A DNA stretch of 64,000 bases from Bromus sterilis (Eukaryota; Streptophyta; Magnoliopsida; Poales; Poaceae), in the NCBI GenBank assembly GCA_950022295.1, contig OX465598.1, forward strand, positions 305,176,001 through 305,240,000. The letters are read 5' to 3'. Position numbers and translations under genes: made by a program. Positions 12,127-24,674 of this stretch are shown here, one piece after another. Below the pieces are notes generated by a model, which was given only the letters and a program-made list of their open reading frames with translations, searched no databases and was not told the origin of the DNA. Every line of letters begins with the position of its first letter. The stretch's first letter is position 1.

Positions 12127-13340
12127 ATGGTGTATGGAGATGAACTCTTCTTTTCCGGAGCAATGACTCAGCTGGAGACCGAAAAATGGATTCAGAACAT
12201 GGAGGATCACATGAAGGATAATAGTGTTGTAAGAAATGATATGGTGCAATATGCTCTGCAGTACTTTGCAAAAGGTGCTGCTACTTGGTGGAGGATGTAC
12301 CAAGCTATCAATGGATGGCAAGGAGAAATCACTTGGGAGGAATTCAAACTGACTCTACTAAGATCTTGTCTTGTCACCCGAACAAGGAAGGCTAGTATAA
12401 AAGATCTGAAGAAACCATGCACGTGCAAGATCTATGGAGAAATAGGACACACTCACGAGGAACATCAGGATGAATGCCCTTATTGTGAAGTAAGTCACCC
12501 ACCTGAAGAATGTCCCACTAGACAGGTTACCTATTTCTTGTGTGAACGAACTACCCATTACCCCGCCCAGTGTAACTTATACCCCATCGTACAGAAGGTG
12601 ATCCAACAACATAAGGAAGGGATGAATGAAGCTCTTAGTAAACAGATAGAGGTACTCTTGATGAAGGGATATGTTAAAGTCCCTCTTGAATAAACATCAA
12701 ACCCAGTTTGCACCAAGTCATGCTTTTCATGTGGAGAACAAGGACATATTTCACAAAATTGCACAAAGAAGGGGGACGAGTATCTGGGTAAATTCCCGAC
12801 AATAGAAGTGGAGTATGACCAACAAGAAATAGATGATTGGAGCAACATAGAAAGGTCGAGAAAAAAACACAAGGTGTCTGGAAGTGCCATGTGTTGACAT
12901 TGTAACAAGGATGGACGTTATGCACCTGGTTGCCCTTGTAAAGACTACAACCATCACGCAAGAAGAAAAACCCAGACCAAGAAGAAGAGGATGACTCGAG
13001 ATTCGTGGAAGAATCCTTACTTCATGGAGAACACCATGCCGTTAAAAACATCAATAATATATAGAAGAAGAATGCATCCCAGAGACCCGAGAAGGGAGAT
13101 GGTGAAAGCAATGTGTATACCCAGAAGAACCCAATTTTTTCAAAGAAGGATCTAAGTAAACTCATATCTTTTAGGTGTAGGGAGGAAGGTCACTAATCCA
13201 ATGACTGCCAGAGAAGGAAGCCAAAGACTCAAGGATATTAAGTAATCACAATGAGACCTCAAGATTGGAAAGGAGTAATCTGATTTTGCTGCAAGGAGGA
13301 AGGTCAGTTTATCGGGAGAATGTCCTAATTTAAAGAAGTC
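12127..13340 (+). pseudogene. Decayed gag of element C with a long zinc-knuckle array
   Basis: The N-terminal part (12127-12400) has the retrotransposon-gag look (YFAKGAATWWRMYQ, ITWEEFK). It is followed by up to seven Cys/His clusters. Clusters at ~12418-12474, 12475-12513 and 12535-12573 lie in the open frame. After TAA 12691-12693 the same frame continues with CFSCGEQGHISQNC (~12721-12762). After TGA 12895-12897 it continues with a cluster ending GRYAPGC (~12933). Two more weak clusters (FRCREEGH near 13170 and FCCKEEG near 13290) are in shifted frames or cut by stops. Plant Ty3 gag proteins usually have one or two knuckles. No pol domain follows. Stops and shifts show it is not translated full length now. 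Confidence 0.75.
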
Positions 13341-14616
13341 TTATGCTGAGAGATTAGATGTGAAGCATGCAATAAGTATAGTAGGGAAGATTTTTGTAAA
13401 ATTGAGAAGTCGGATGGAGATGTGTACTTCTAGGAGATTGCAATGCTTAATTTTAGAATCAATGAAGCCAGTATGTGCCTTTGGTCAGGAAACAAACACA
13501 TGTGTGAATTGGATGTTTACGAGTAGTAACACTACATGCAAGGAGAAGTTATTCGGAAGCTAATGAAGAGACCCCTAGATTTTCATTTTAAGGGTGGTAG
13601 TATCTTGTACTATTACCCGAAGAATGATCGAAGTGTTAACTACATCAGACCTCATAATGGAGTTTTGGCAAGTAAATCGTGAGTCCGTTTGAAGATGTGT
13701 TAGTCTGCATTAAGATATTAAGGAAGAAGTATAGTTGGATTTTAAGAATGAGAAGCGAGACTTATGTTTGAGATGGAGAATATTTTCAACCCAAGGAGGA
13801 GTTAATATTTGCAATAGATGAGGTGGGCCATAACCCCCAAGTTGCAGGATCGGATAAGAATCAAGCACGCTCTTGCGTAAAGAAGGACCATGGAGGAAGC
13901 TATGACTTTGCCAACCGACAGTCTTATAGGAGTATACGTAAAACCTGAGAGTTGTGAAGAACCGATAGCTTCTTTGTTTGGCATGTAGAAACCATGGATT
14001 TACCCGAACTCAGGTCGTGGAGAAGATAATTTTGCTGTGCTTGTGAGCATGCCCGCGTGTTAGAATGTGAGATTCGCTAACCCATATACAAGGTAATGAT
14101 TTGGGTGAAGGATGGATTGATCACCATACTGGCTACTCGTATTATTCGCTTTACTATGTGGGATGGTAGATCTAGAGTGACTTACCTATAATAGAGAGAT
14201 GACGACGACGTTAAGCCAAAAACTTTAGAATGGTACGATGTTGACCCTATACATTGAAACCCTCGCGAATCATAAGTAATACGGCAACAATAAGCCAAGA
14301 CCCATTTTCTTCAGGGAACCCTCTTGTTGACCACCATAAGAGTGTCGATATTTGTTTGTATTGGCGTTCGACATGTCATTCATGAAAGTCTAGTATATGG
14401 AAGACCCATCATTTTGATAAAAGATTCAATACCTCAAAGGACTAGGGGTATATGTAAGAAGGAAGCCATCGAAGGAGCCATATTCTTGAAGACCTGGGAT
14501 TTTGTTTTAAGGGTGGTAGCACCATAGAGCTTCGGAGGATCAGTGGATTTCGGAGACGGAAGCCCCAAACCTAACCTTTTATTTCTAGCCTCTTCGAATC
14601 TCGAGGACGAGATTCA
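13341..14616 (+). other. Non-coding internal region of element C
   Basis: About 1.3 kb with only short, unconvincing ORFs (for example 13360-13563 and 14324-14527). It holds two internal copies of the element's own polypurine-tract motif TTTTAAGGGTGGTAG, at 13586-13600 and 14505-14519, in addition to the true tract at 14617-14631. Confidence 0.6.
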
Positions 14617-14634
14617 TTTTAAGGGTGGTAGATT
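14617..14634 (+). promoter_or_regulatory. Polypurine tract of element C
   Basis: TTTTAAGGGTGGTAG directly precedes the 3' LTR start TGTAACATCCC at 14635. It is preceded by CGAGGACGAGATTC, a phrase also seen before the tracts of other Ty3 elements in this window. Confidence 0.8.
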
Positions 14635-17600
14635 TGTAACATCCCAAAATTCTAAATTTCGAAATGTTATAAATATTAAATAATTATGATTGTCTTGCTT
14701 TATTTATGTGTAATTGATCTATGTGAAATAGACTAAGATTTGAAATTTTGGAGTTTAAATGAATATTAAAAAGAGAGGGAATAAAATGACTTTCTCTCAT
14801 ATACATTTTTGATCTTTTGGAATTTATTATTTAAAACAAATCCAACAAATAAAAATAGAGAGAAGGTAATATGACTCCTTCAATGAATAAATGAAAGTTG
14901 GGGAAATATTTTTTTAAAAAGTCTTTATTTTATTTTATTGGATCTTATTTTTAATAATTTTATATAAAAATAAAGTAAGGGAAGATAACATGACTTCTTC
15001 AAATTTAATGGTAAATGATTTAAAACCATACTTGGATTTTATTTGGATTTGATAGAAAATGTTATTTTAATACTTCTATTTTTCTCAAAAAGTCATTGAA
15101 TAATTTATTTATATTTTTCTAATGTTTCAGAAATTTATTTTGTATTTTTCCGACTTATATTTTATTTTATAATACTCTTTGAAGTTCAGGAAAAATGAAT
15201 AAATAAATAAAGCTAATTTTATTTTATTTATTTATTCTATTTTTAAAAATAATGTGTTATTATTTTTGAGTTATTTATATTATTTTAAAAATATCTCTAT
15301 ACTTCGTTTTAGAAAAAATATCTTCGCGAAAAAAATGGGAACGGGCCAGCAAGGTCAAAGCCAGCCCAGCCAGCCGTCAGTCCAGCTGCCCAGCTGCCAG
15401 CGCCGCTGCGGCCAGCACGCACGAGCGCACGTGCGTCGTGTTCCTCTGGAACACGAGTCCAGAACCGACTCGGCCATGGCGCCGCTCGTGGTGTCCGCCT
15501 AGGACTCCTCTCTGGTTTCCCTTTTGCCCACGAAATCTTGTCCCATAAATACCCCACGTCCCTCTCCACCGATTCCTCACAAAATTTCGCACGAAACCGC
15601 ACCAAATCGAGCCCTATTTTGAGGTAGATCTCGCCGAGAAATCTCAACTTTGCCGATAGATCCCGCCGCCGGTGAGCCTCCCCTTGACCCCCAAACTTTG
15701 CAGACCGACGTATTTCTTCATTGTGCATCTAATAGACATCTTTTCACCCTCTCTAAACTTGCGCGACCCCAAGCTTCTCGCGCACCGTTGGAGTTCATCG
15801 GAGCGCGCACGGTTCACCGCGTTGCCTCTTTTGTACGGTCGATGCCAAGGGCCATTATCACCACCCGAGGGAGCCCTATTGAAGCTGCATTTCCTAGAAA
15901 TCATGCTCGTCCCAAATCTCGCTGCTTTGGACGCACACCGTGGTTAGTTTGCGCGTATAATCTTTCTACTGTTCTTCCTTCACAGGGACCTAGATGCGAT
16001 TATTTTGTTCTTCTATTTGCAGATTAGCCCCTATTTCTATTTTAGCTATAACTTTTTAACCGTAGATCTGTTTTAGGTGATTCCAAAGCCCAGGTTTTCA
16101 TTTGAAGCCCTCTATCCAGTACAACACTAAAAATTTATTTATGATTTTCTAAAAATTTCAACCTGGACAGATTCAAATTCAATCTTCTTTTTGATCATAT
16201 TTTTTGTTTATAGCCCGGATTTGATTGATTCTTTTTGCAAACGGAAACCCTAGATAAACCCTAGTTTCTAGACACTTTGCAACCCACTTTTACCTCAATA
16301 GTGATCTGTTGTTAATAACCTTTTTTCGGTTCTTTTTGGAGTTTCAAAATCTTATTTGCCTTCTTTTTTATTGTTGGTTTATTGTGTGCATCCTTGTTTG
16401 CTTGGTTACGATAGATTTCTCGGAGTGTAACGAGTAGAATTGTTAGAATTGTGAGCGGGAATAACTTCATCAAGATTCAACGCAAGTCATATTTTTTATC
16501 ATACTCAGTATCTATACTTCTTATAAAGACAAACCCCACTAACGGCAATTAATTAGTCTATCTCTACATGCAAGCTATCCACATCATCTACTTCATTAGC
16601 CAATAAAATATTCATGTCATCCCACGAATATTTATTTATAACAGTGTATCTTTACTTGCAAAATGTCCACGTTATCTTTACATTGCCAATTTATATCCGT
16701 CAAATATATGACAATTTCACATCAATTCAATTTAGCATCTCGACCTCTTTGACTAACTGAATCTTAAGTATTCCTTTAGACAACTTTTTTTAGATAAAAG
16801 GCCACAACCCGACTTTATAAATAAAGCCATACGGGAACCAGCACTTCAACGAGTTGATGTTGTTTTCTTATATACCTTTTGATTTATACAATTTAGTTTT
16901 TGAGAGATTCCCGCCGCAACGCGCGGGGTATTTTTCTAGTTACCTATGTTTTCAATGCATTAGTTCTTCTTCTTTAGATTGCATGATAGGTTATGCTATG
17001 CTATTACACCCAGTAGTTCATTGAGTTAGGTCTGATCCTTACATCATTGTCACCATCGTATATTATGATATTGGTATGCTAAGTAGATGTGGATTGGGAA
17101 GAGAATCATTATGAGGTATGAGTGATAATGTAGTAAATAGGACCAAGATAAAGTTAATGAACTACCTGAGTGGGATGATTGCGAGTATCTTGAAGATGGC
17201 CAATGATGACTGCGGAAAGCCACCCAGGCTCAAAGGGACTAATTGTGTTGTCATACCTAGAAGCTTACGTGTGCAGCCACAATCTACTATGGGCTCTGGC
17301 TTGGTTGATCAGTTGTAGGGACTCTTACTAGGTAGTGCTATGAAAGTAGTTGTGAGTAGGTGGGATGGGTGCTACCAGAGTAAGGGAAACTCTTCTGAAA
17401 GACCATGTCTTGATCTTTCAGTTGTCATACAACATGTAGTGTGACGTACTACCAAGGAGGCGATCGAGTCTTGTGGGGAAAAGTACAGAAACCTATGCAG
17501 AGTATAAATCTAATCGATTGTCCGTGTCCCCGGTTATGGAAAATTTGAGCGACTAGCTGTGGTAATATTGATTTGTCTCATCATCTTTAATTAAATAATT

Positions 17601-18106
17601 GGTGTAATCACTTTGCGATAGATTGAGCGGAGTTTCCATCTCGATCGTATGCTATTGTAGAACTTAGTTATTATTATTCTAGAGGAAAAGATTAGCTTTT
17701 TGAAAAAATAAATGTAGAAGGTCCACCAGCCAAATTGCATGTATAATAAGAAATTTTACTTCTTTCTGGGATATGATTTTCCGTAGATTCAAATGTACTG
17801 ACCCGTTGTCGGGCTGTAACCTTCGGTGTTGCAGGATTATATATGACGAGTAAGTGATACGATATAGGGTCGTGAAGTCTACACTCAACTTTTTCTCTTG
17901 GCTTTGATGGGACTCCACTTATATATTGATTGTTATGATGTGTATTCTAGCCCAAGGGTTGTAATGTAATAAATAAAATGTATTTACGTTAATTTATGAC
18001 ATGTGATACTATGGTATTTCATCGAGTACTGTGTGAGCTAGCATACTGATCCAGGGATAGCACAGAAGCACAGTAGACTTGGTTCCCTTCGGGACTGGGT
18101 CTTACA
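14635..18106 (+). repeat. 3' LTR of element C
   Basis: Starts TGTAACATCCC and ends GGGTCTTACA. It is 3.47 kb including a Helitron at 16511-16939, so about 3.04 kb without it. The first ~680 bases are very AT-rich, followed by a GC-rich block (15330-15960). At 16415-16481 a segment between GATAG and GCAAGTC resembles the micro-exon of families A and B, but it is 67 bases long and not clearly coding. Confidence 0.85.
16511..16939 (+). mobile_element. Non-autonomous Helitron inside C's LTR
   Basis: It begins with TCTATACTTC and ends with TTTTTCTAG at 16939. The required flanks are present: A at 16510 and T at 16940. A 3' subterminal hairpin, CCCGC (16910-16914) pairing with GCGGG (16923-16927), lies 9-12 bases before CTAG, as is typical for grass Helitrons. 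At 429 bases it has no Rep/helicase coding capacity and shows no captured gene. It would have been moved by enzymes from another copy. Confidence 0.88.
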
Positions 18107-19150
18107 CAAGGTTTGGGCTCAAATGGATCAATGCACATGACACTTCCTTTGCAAATGTACCATGAGGGCTAAAGGTGTTTGTACTGTGGTATGGCTAGCA
18201 CATTTCTCTCATAAGCATGATTTTTGGCTGAGGTTAATCATCTACCAGGTTGAGTAGATGTACAAAGTTTCACCTCAAATGGAGCAAGATATCTAGTACT
18301 TCCTTTGCAAGTGTTCATTTGGACCAGGAATGCAAAGCTAAAGCTAGCACCTCATTGGTTTGATGGAATTGGCTGAAAATTGGTGTGGTGGGGTTATTAG
18401 AGGGTGTGCCCATGTGTAATTTCATGGCCATTGGACACACCTAGCCAGAATATTTCACTTGATGATGCTCTCACATGGTTAGTTGGATTTGTCTCAAGTG
18501 TGGTTTAGTGGAGTCATTTGGGTGTAGGCTCATGCATAAAAAGTTTCAAGCAAAATGGGATCCCCTGGCTTGCACTTCCTTCACAATGCCCCTTTTCTGC
18601 ATCCACACTTTGGGAATTTAAGGTGGGAGTTTGGCTAGGAAAATGATGGTGGAATTTGGTGTATACAATCATATGACCATATGAGCATGCACAAAATGTT
18701 TCACCAGCAATGGATCAAGATAAATGGCACTCCCTTCATAATGCTCCATTCTGCCCCCACAAACAAATGAATTTTACTAGAGGAAAAATTCACTTTGTCC
18801 ATGCAATTTTTTTGGATATTTTGACCAGAAATGGCCTCAAGTCTAGGTGGGAATTATTTGGGGATTTATGGAGCAAGATAAATAGGGGTTGCTTCACAAT
18901 CCTCAAAGAATAGGAATATCCCTTTTATTGGAAAAGGAATACATGGCTTGAATAAAAGGGTGGCTTGGATGGGATGGATCAATGGGATGACATTGGCAAG
19001 GCTTGGAATCAAGGGATACTTGAGAATAGAAATAAAATATGCTCAATTTTCAAGTCCAAAGAGGTGATCAAAATCAGATCATATGGCAAACCCATAAATA
19101 AATCAAAAAAGTTTTTGGAAAAATAAAGTTCCAAAATCCAGGATGTCACA
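18107..19150 (-). repeat. 3' LTR of D, first ~1.04 kb
   Basis: Matches 32880-33930 throughout, for example GGTTTGGGCTCAAATGGATC against GGTTTGAGCTCAAATGGATC. The right end GGATGTCACA is the reverse complement of the LTR start. The rest of this LTR would lie left of C and is not found. Confidence 0.85.
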
Positions 19151-22100
19151 AACCTACCCCCCTTAGAAAAGTCTCGTCCTCGAGATTTGGTTGTTCAGGG
19201 AACCATTGCAACCTTACCATCCTTAGGAAACTCATTGCTTCTCGTGTGTCCTTTTTAGTGCATATTGTTCCCTCAGTAGCATCCAATATCTTTGGCTCAG
19301 GGGCTTGCTTCACCCAATCCATATCTTTGACTGAATGTTCTTCCTTGCTATTTCAGATCCTTTACTGCTAACATTCATCCTCGTGTCTGCCGACTTGTAC
19401 GATAACGAGATGTCTTGCCATAGTATGTATGCTGACGATACCCATTTTATTCTCGGGGTATCTCGGGCCTGATCTGCGACACAGTCGTTGAATCCTTTGT
19501 ATTGGCCTCTTAGAGAAAAGACTTGGACTTCATGCGTAGAGGGTACCTCCGAAGGATTACCGTCGTGGTGTCTCATTGTGCGGCACTTGGAATGTATGTA
19601 CCTGGGGTTGCATCGCTTTTCTTTCGGCCCGTCCATCTCGAGCATTAATTCTGACCGGGGGAAACACGAACTTTGAACTTTTGCTCATGCTGAGCGTTAC
19701 TTTTCATGCTGCCATATCCATGGGTGGGGATAGACCGCGTTATGCTTCAACGCGGTCCTTGCAGTCAAACTGTTAAGATGGGTGGGTGATCTTCAGCGAA
19801 GAAGACTGGGGTATCTCGGCAAGACGGACAATTCTGAACTTGAGTAAATGCTTGGGCTGACGGGCTGGTTACGCAGTCCTTTGCCCATAGAGTGAGATTT
19901 CTTCGTTGTAGGTGTCTATGGTGGTCCATATGTCTTCAACTTATCAAGGCAAATTTGACCCTGGGGTCCATACAATTCATCCTTTTGCCTTAATTCACGA
20001 GAGTACCGTACCTCTGGCAGCTTTCGAGGTGCGCGCTTACTCTGGTATCATATATTGTGGCAAAATTCAACATACGCCATGTCTGTCTACTCTGGGTCTT
20101 GCTACTGCGGGGATCATCTTCTTGTACTGGCTTCACTTTCGTCAAAATTCTTACCTTTGTATTTCTTACATAACGGCTTCTTATTCTGTCGGCATCTTCC
20201 TCTGAGACAGACGGGTTACCTTCACCTTTTTGCCTCTTGGCTCATCATGATAATATTGGTTGCAATAAATGGGGCCTCAAGATTATCCTTCTTCGGGGTC
20301 TTGTCGGACGTGAGGAGCTGACCCTCATGATTGGGGCAAGATCCCATGCTTCATGGCTTCCTTTCCTCAGAGTGTTCCTTCATGACTATGTCAGTCTTTC
20401 TTCCAGGCTGAGGTGTGTATCTTATTTTTCTGCTGACTTGTGTTCTCGAGAGTTGCGGTCCGCATCGCGGTTCATGTGTATAACTCTTTCTTGATTACGA
20501 GGATGGTTGTCTCCACACCAGGGTAGCTCGCATCCTTGAGAAGAATGCTCATAGAATGTGCGGGTCCTGATGACGCTGAAGTCTTTACCTCTTTTGAATA
20601 ACTGGATTTCTGACAATACTTTTGCAGATATGATGGCGTGTCGAGGAAGACTGGGTAGCTTGTCTACGAAGCTTGGTCGGTGTAGCTTGCCGGGGAAGGC
20701 GGGGTGTCGTACCTCAGAAGCTTCCTTTGGTGGCGTATCAAGGAAGGTGGGGTGTCGTACCCGGGAAGCTTCCTTGGTAGCTTGATGGGGAAGACTGATT
20801 GTCTTGCCTTGGAAGTTTTCCCCTTTGCACTGTGGAGATGCCAGTCCCTTGCAATGGAAGTTTCCGCGACCACTCACTGTAGACAGCTGGGTAGCTTGTG
20901 CTGGAATTCATCCATGAGGCATACTGAGCACTACTGGGTATCTTGTACCGTAAGCTTCACCCGACGACTTGTGGTAGAAGGCTGACTATCTTGGCCAAGA
21001 AGATGTCCGGATGGCATACTGAGGAAGGCTGATACACTGAACATGTCGGCTGTGCCGGGTATCTCGTTACGGAATACTAAGGTTCCTTATGTGCGAAGCT
21101 TTCCCATAATGACATGGGGACAAATCTGAACGCGGTGCCTGACAATTTACTGAATGCTGGCTTGTTAGAGGGAAACATTCTTCCAGTCATTACTTTTCTT
21201 GAATCTTCACGGCTGTCGCAGTTGGTGTTGGCTTGATGCACATGATGGCTTAGGTAGCATCCATTCGTGAGCCACATACTTCCGATGTGACCGGGTATGA
21301 GTCTGTTTTGACTTGCTGATTTCCCAATTCATTGCGGCCTTGCATTGATGAAATCTTTATGGCCATAACGGTTACCGGAATGATGCAGATTTGATCCGAT
21401 TGATTCATTCAGGAAGAACTCATACTGGATCCCACTTTTCCCAATGCATTTTGTGTGAATCCTTCTTGACTTGGTGACTTCATGATGCTCTGCGATCTTG
21501 TGCTAACTCTTCAAGGTATGCAGGGGTTATGAGCAACCTTCAATCGGGGTGGAAAAGATGACACCGAAGAACCAAACAACGGTGACATCGGGGTTATGAT
21601 CGAATGAAAAACAATAAAGAAATCCAAAGGAGCGAAGATCAACGGCAATCGATAGAAGAATCACTTCAAAAGCTTTAGCGGTAGTCGATGACCATTTGAA
21701 TCCCTTGCATGAAACCGGCAAATAACCCAGTAGCCACCAGGACGGTCGTTACAAATCTGATCTGGGACATTTACTGGAATAGCTCAGTCACTGCTCAAGA
21801 TGGCTGACCAAGAATCAGCTCAGAGCATGAGATAACATTGATAAAAAGAATGCAGAGGTCCCCTAAGACGGCCGAAAACAGCTCAGAGCATAGGGTCTCC
21901 CCTGCGAAAATAAAATCAACAACTGCCTGACACGGCCGAAGAGCAGCTCAGAACACGGGTCGGCTGTTGAAAAGAGAAATAAAAAGTAGGCATCCACCCC
22001 GGACAACCGACAACGAATCAGCTCAGAACTAGGCATGGTGCCATTATTCAAAAGAAGGCGAGCAAGGGTTCGTCAGAGTCACATACTTCCTACAAAAACA

Positions 22101-22388
22101 TATTATTTAAACATCGAGGAATCAAATAAGGGATCGACGAATAAATTCCACGAAGCAAAGATCAATAGAACTGTAAACGCATAAAGATCATACACAAACA
22201 AGATCACATCTTATCGCTACGCACAACAACAGGCGACAGGAACATGCAAGACTACTACTACTCATGCAACAAACAAATGCAGCAATCAAGGATATCATAC
22301 CGGCAAGCTATAAACTCTAGATCTAATGGCAATCTAACATCCTTCTAATTAACTTTCGTGCGGACTAGGGTGTCCTACAGCCAGTCCT
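19151..22388 (-). other. Internal region of D, no recognised proteins
   Basis: It opens (at the right) with the primer binding site and ends (at the left) with a reverse polypurine tract, ACCTACCCCCCTTAG near 19152-19166. No ORF shows gag or pol motifs. Two local repeat blocks stand out. One at ~20640-20800 has a 48-base period around GGGGTGTCGTACC and GAAGCTTCC. The other at ~21800-22030 has four copies of CAGCTCAGA spaced ~65-75 bases. The longest ORF, 20422-20877 on the minus strand, merely reads through the 48-base repeat. The organisation resembles a large retrotransposon derivative that relies on other elements. Confidence 0.6.
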
Positions 22389-22400
22389 GCTCTGATACCA
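22389..22400 (-). promoter_or_regulatory. Primer binding site of D
   Basis: GCTCTGATACCA on the plus strand is the reverse complement of TGGTATCAGAGC, the initiator Met tRNA-type site. The D LTR end begins five bases further right, at 22406. Confidence 0.85.
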
Positions 22401-22405
22401 AGCTT

Positions 22406-24674
22406 TGTGGCACCCCGGCTCAGATGATCGGAACGCCCCGTGCTCCAGCCCAGAGATCAAGTCTTCTGGAACACGACACTTCTTGATATAGAACTTAACA
22501 ATTTTCTATTACAAAAGATAAGGGTACAAGGGGTTTATTACAATACGGATGAAGCGAGACAAAGGACAAGCTTGCTCCTCAAGCTTGCCTCGGATATACA
22601 TCAAGCAGCAGAATAACTCTCTAGCCGCGGAATATAACTCGGCAGCAGAACAACGGCAACAGTGATGAACTCCACTCCATAGGGACACTGGCTGGGACAC
22701 CTCCTAGCTCGCAAACACCGGGAACGTCTTCCTACACATCCAAGCATTGCCTGTAAATCTGTCATGACACGCCAGGTCAGTACATAGAATGTATTTGCAA
22801 TCTCACAACAACCAAAGCACCAAGGAAAAACAATAACATGGCATTAGCATGTTAAAGTATATTAATGAATTAACCATATGATCATCAACATTATGCAAAC
22901 AGATAATCATCAAGCATAATATCAACATTACGACTAATTCATACAACCCCACATGAACATCACATGATCATGTGGCTTACCTCGGGTCCTTACAGACTGA
23001 AGCACCGACCATCGCACGATCCTTCAACGGGTTTGGTGTCCTTCGGTTACCACCCAACCAATACGATCATTGCATGATCAATGGGTCATCGCATGACCAC
23101 AAACTTAGCACAATCATCCCACCGAACTCATGTTGATCTCATGGTGTGACCTACTATGAACTGTGTCCAATACCGTGGACTCGGCTATTCGAATAGATTT
23201 GTGCGACTCTGCAGAGTTTGTGCACTTTACCCACACTATGGAGTCTTCCTCCATCCAGTACCTTGGAACTTGTCCCACAGGAACCTCGGAACTCGTACCA
23301 TGGGAGTGGAGTAGGACTTCTCCAATGAGACCTCTCTACCGCATGCCTCCCTTACCGTATCACCTGGCACGCTTCGCGAGTCATGCCGTCGGTAGCCCCG
23401 TGTCCTCCAGACACACCTGCCATCGGATGGCAACTGACCGTCACATGGTCCATAAACTTTGTCCCAATCGGGGACGGGCCCAATAACCAAACTGGCTCTT
23501 GAGACTATCGTCTCTTATCAGGCCAGGGTACCGCGCGCGCATAGCCTCCCCTCGTTGGTGATACGAATAAGACAGCACACCGATAGACCAAGCCAAGGCC
23601 TTCCCATACAGGCGAGTGTGGCCGCACTTGATAATCTCGGTTCGGTGGCACCTGATCAACTAGGCAAGGGACATATCTCCAACAGCAAACACAAGCATCA
23701 GGTGCAACATGAGAATTTAAATTAATGGCATTTCAACGTAAGTGGAACAAACCAAGATACGGTCATAGTCACATCATCATTCGAATCATATTTTAGTTGA
23801 TTAACTTGGTCATATTAAGATGATCAAGATCTTATCGTGCAACATGGCAATATCATGATTGTAGCTAAGCATGATATGGTGATAACATGATCAATGCATA
23901 ACATGGCATATCTTGTATGAAAGCATATAACATTAGTCAAGCATAGCAGCATAGTCAAGAAAATGTAGCATCACAAAAAAGTGATCCAATCATATGATGA
24001 CAACATGATCAAAGCATATCATTTAAATCATCCTTTATCAAGGGTTCAGGCACATTTTAAAGCACGTCAAAGATTTAAGAGGGTGTAGAAGAAATTTTGT
24101 CTTGCCTTCACCAAAGGAGTGTGAAGAAGCTTTGGGTCTTCAACAGCACAAAAGTCCTGAAAAACATGTTAGGAAAAAGGCACGGAGAAAAATGTCAAAC
24201 CCAACTTTTATTTGACCAGCAAAGAACAGAAGCAAGAAATGTCATGAAAGCTATGCCAAAGTGAAGAGGATAGGCGGCAGTTTTATGGAAATACGCTTTC
24301 GGCAAAAATAAAACGCATTGTGGGCCGAAGAAGACAGAAAGACACTTTCTCAACTTGAAAGTGTATTCTGCCCGAAGGGAAGCAAAGTACGTTTTCGATA
24401 TATGAAAACGTGTTCGGTGGAAGGTGCCTCCACTTAAACGCGCGGGGCCAGCGGTCAGCCTCGCTGTGCCGCTTACACGCGGGGCCCACCCCGCCCATAT
24501 CTCTCCTCCCCTGTTCTCGTTCTTCTGCTCCGGCCGAGGCAGAGCAGGGCCACGGCCGAGTCGGTCTCGCCGCAGTTGAAGGGAGGCGCGGGGGAGCTTG
24601 CGGAGGGGCACTCGCCGGGCGCGGCTAGCCGAGGTACTGCCGCCTGCGACCACGAGGCCGCGCAGGGGTGGCAT
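22406..24674 (-). repeat. 5' LTR of D, 3' part (left of E insertion)
   Basis: Starts TGTGGCACCCCGG, the reverse complement of the B/D LTR end. It shares the segments around TGACCTGGCGTGTCATG and AGAAGACTTGATCTCTGGGC with B. It stops at 24674, where E inserted with a GGCAT duplication. It continues at 32135. Confidence 0.85.
24106..24156 (-). other. Candidate LTR micro-exon (D copy)
   Basis: On the minus strand a 51-base segment lies between TTTTTCAG and GCAAGAC, mirroring the acceptor and GC donor seen in A and B. Read from its first base it gives an acidic peptide, DFCAVEDPKLLHTPLVK, sharing VEDP with family A. The downstream acceptor-like site (ACAG ending near 22743 on the minus strand) does not join it in a clean frame, so this copy looks decayed. 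Confidence 0.35.

Larger units (their letters stand above)
11537..18106 (+). mobile_element. Non-autonomous Ty3/gypsy-like element C (gag only)
   Basis: The 3' LTR (14635-18106) and the last 97 bases of the 5' LTR (11537-11633) share the end CATACTGATCCAGGGATAGC through to TTACA. Between them are a primer binding site, a gag-like region rich in zinc knuckles, and no protease, reverse transcriptase or integrase. The 3' side is followed by CAAGG (18107-18111), a possible target duplication. The 5' partner is lost because most of the 5' LTR is missing. C lies inside D's 3' LTR on its right side. Confidence 0.8.

Noticed and set aside
20422..20877. 151-codon minus-strand ORF in D as a gag gene
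   Set aside because: It reads through a 48-base DNA repeat and lacks gag or zinc-knuckle motifs.
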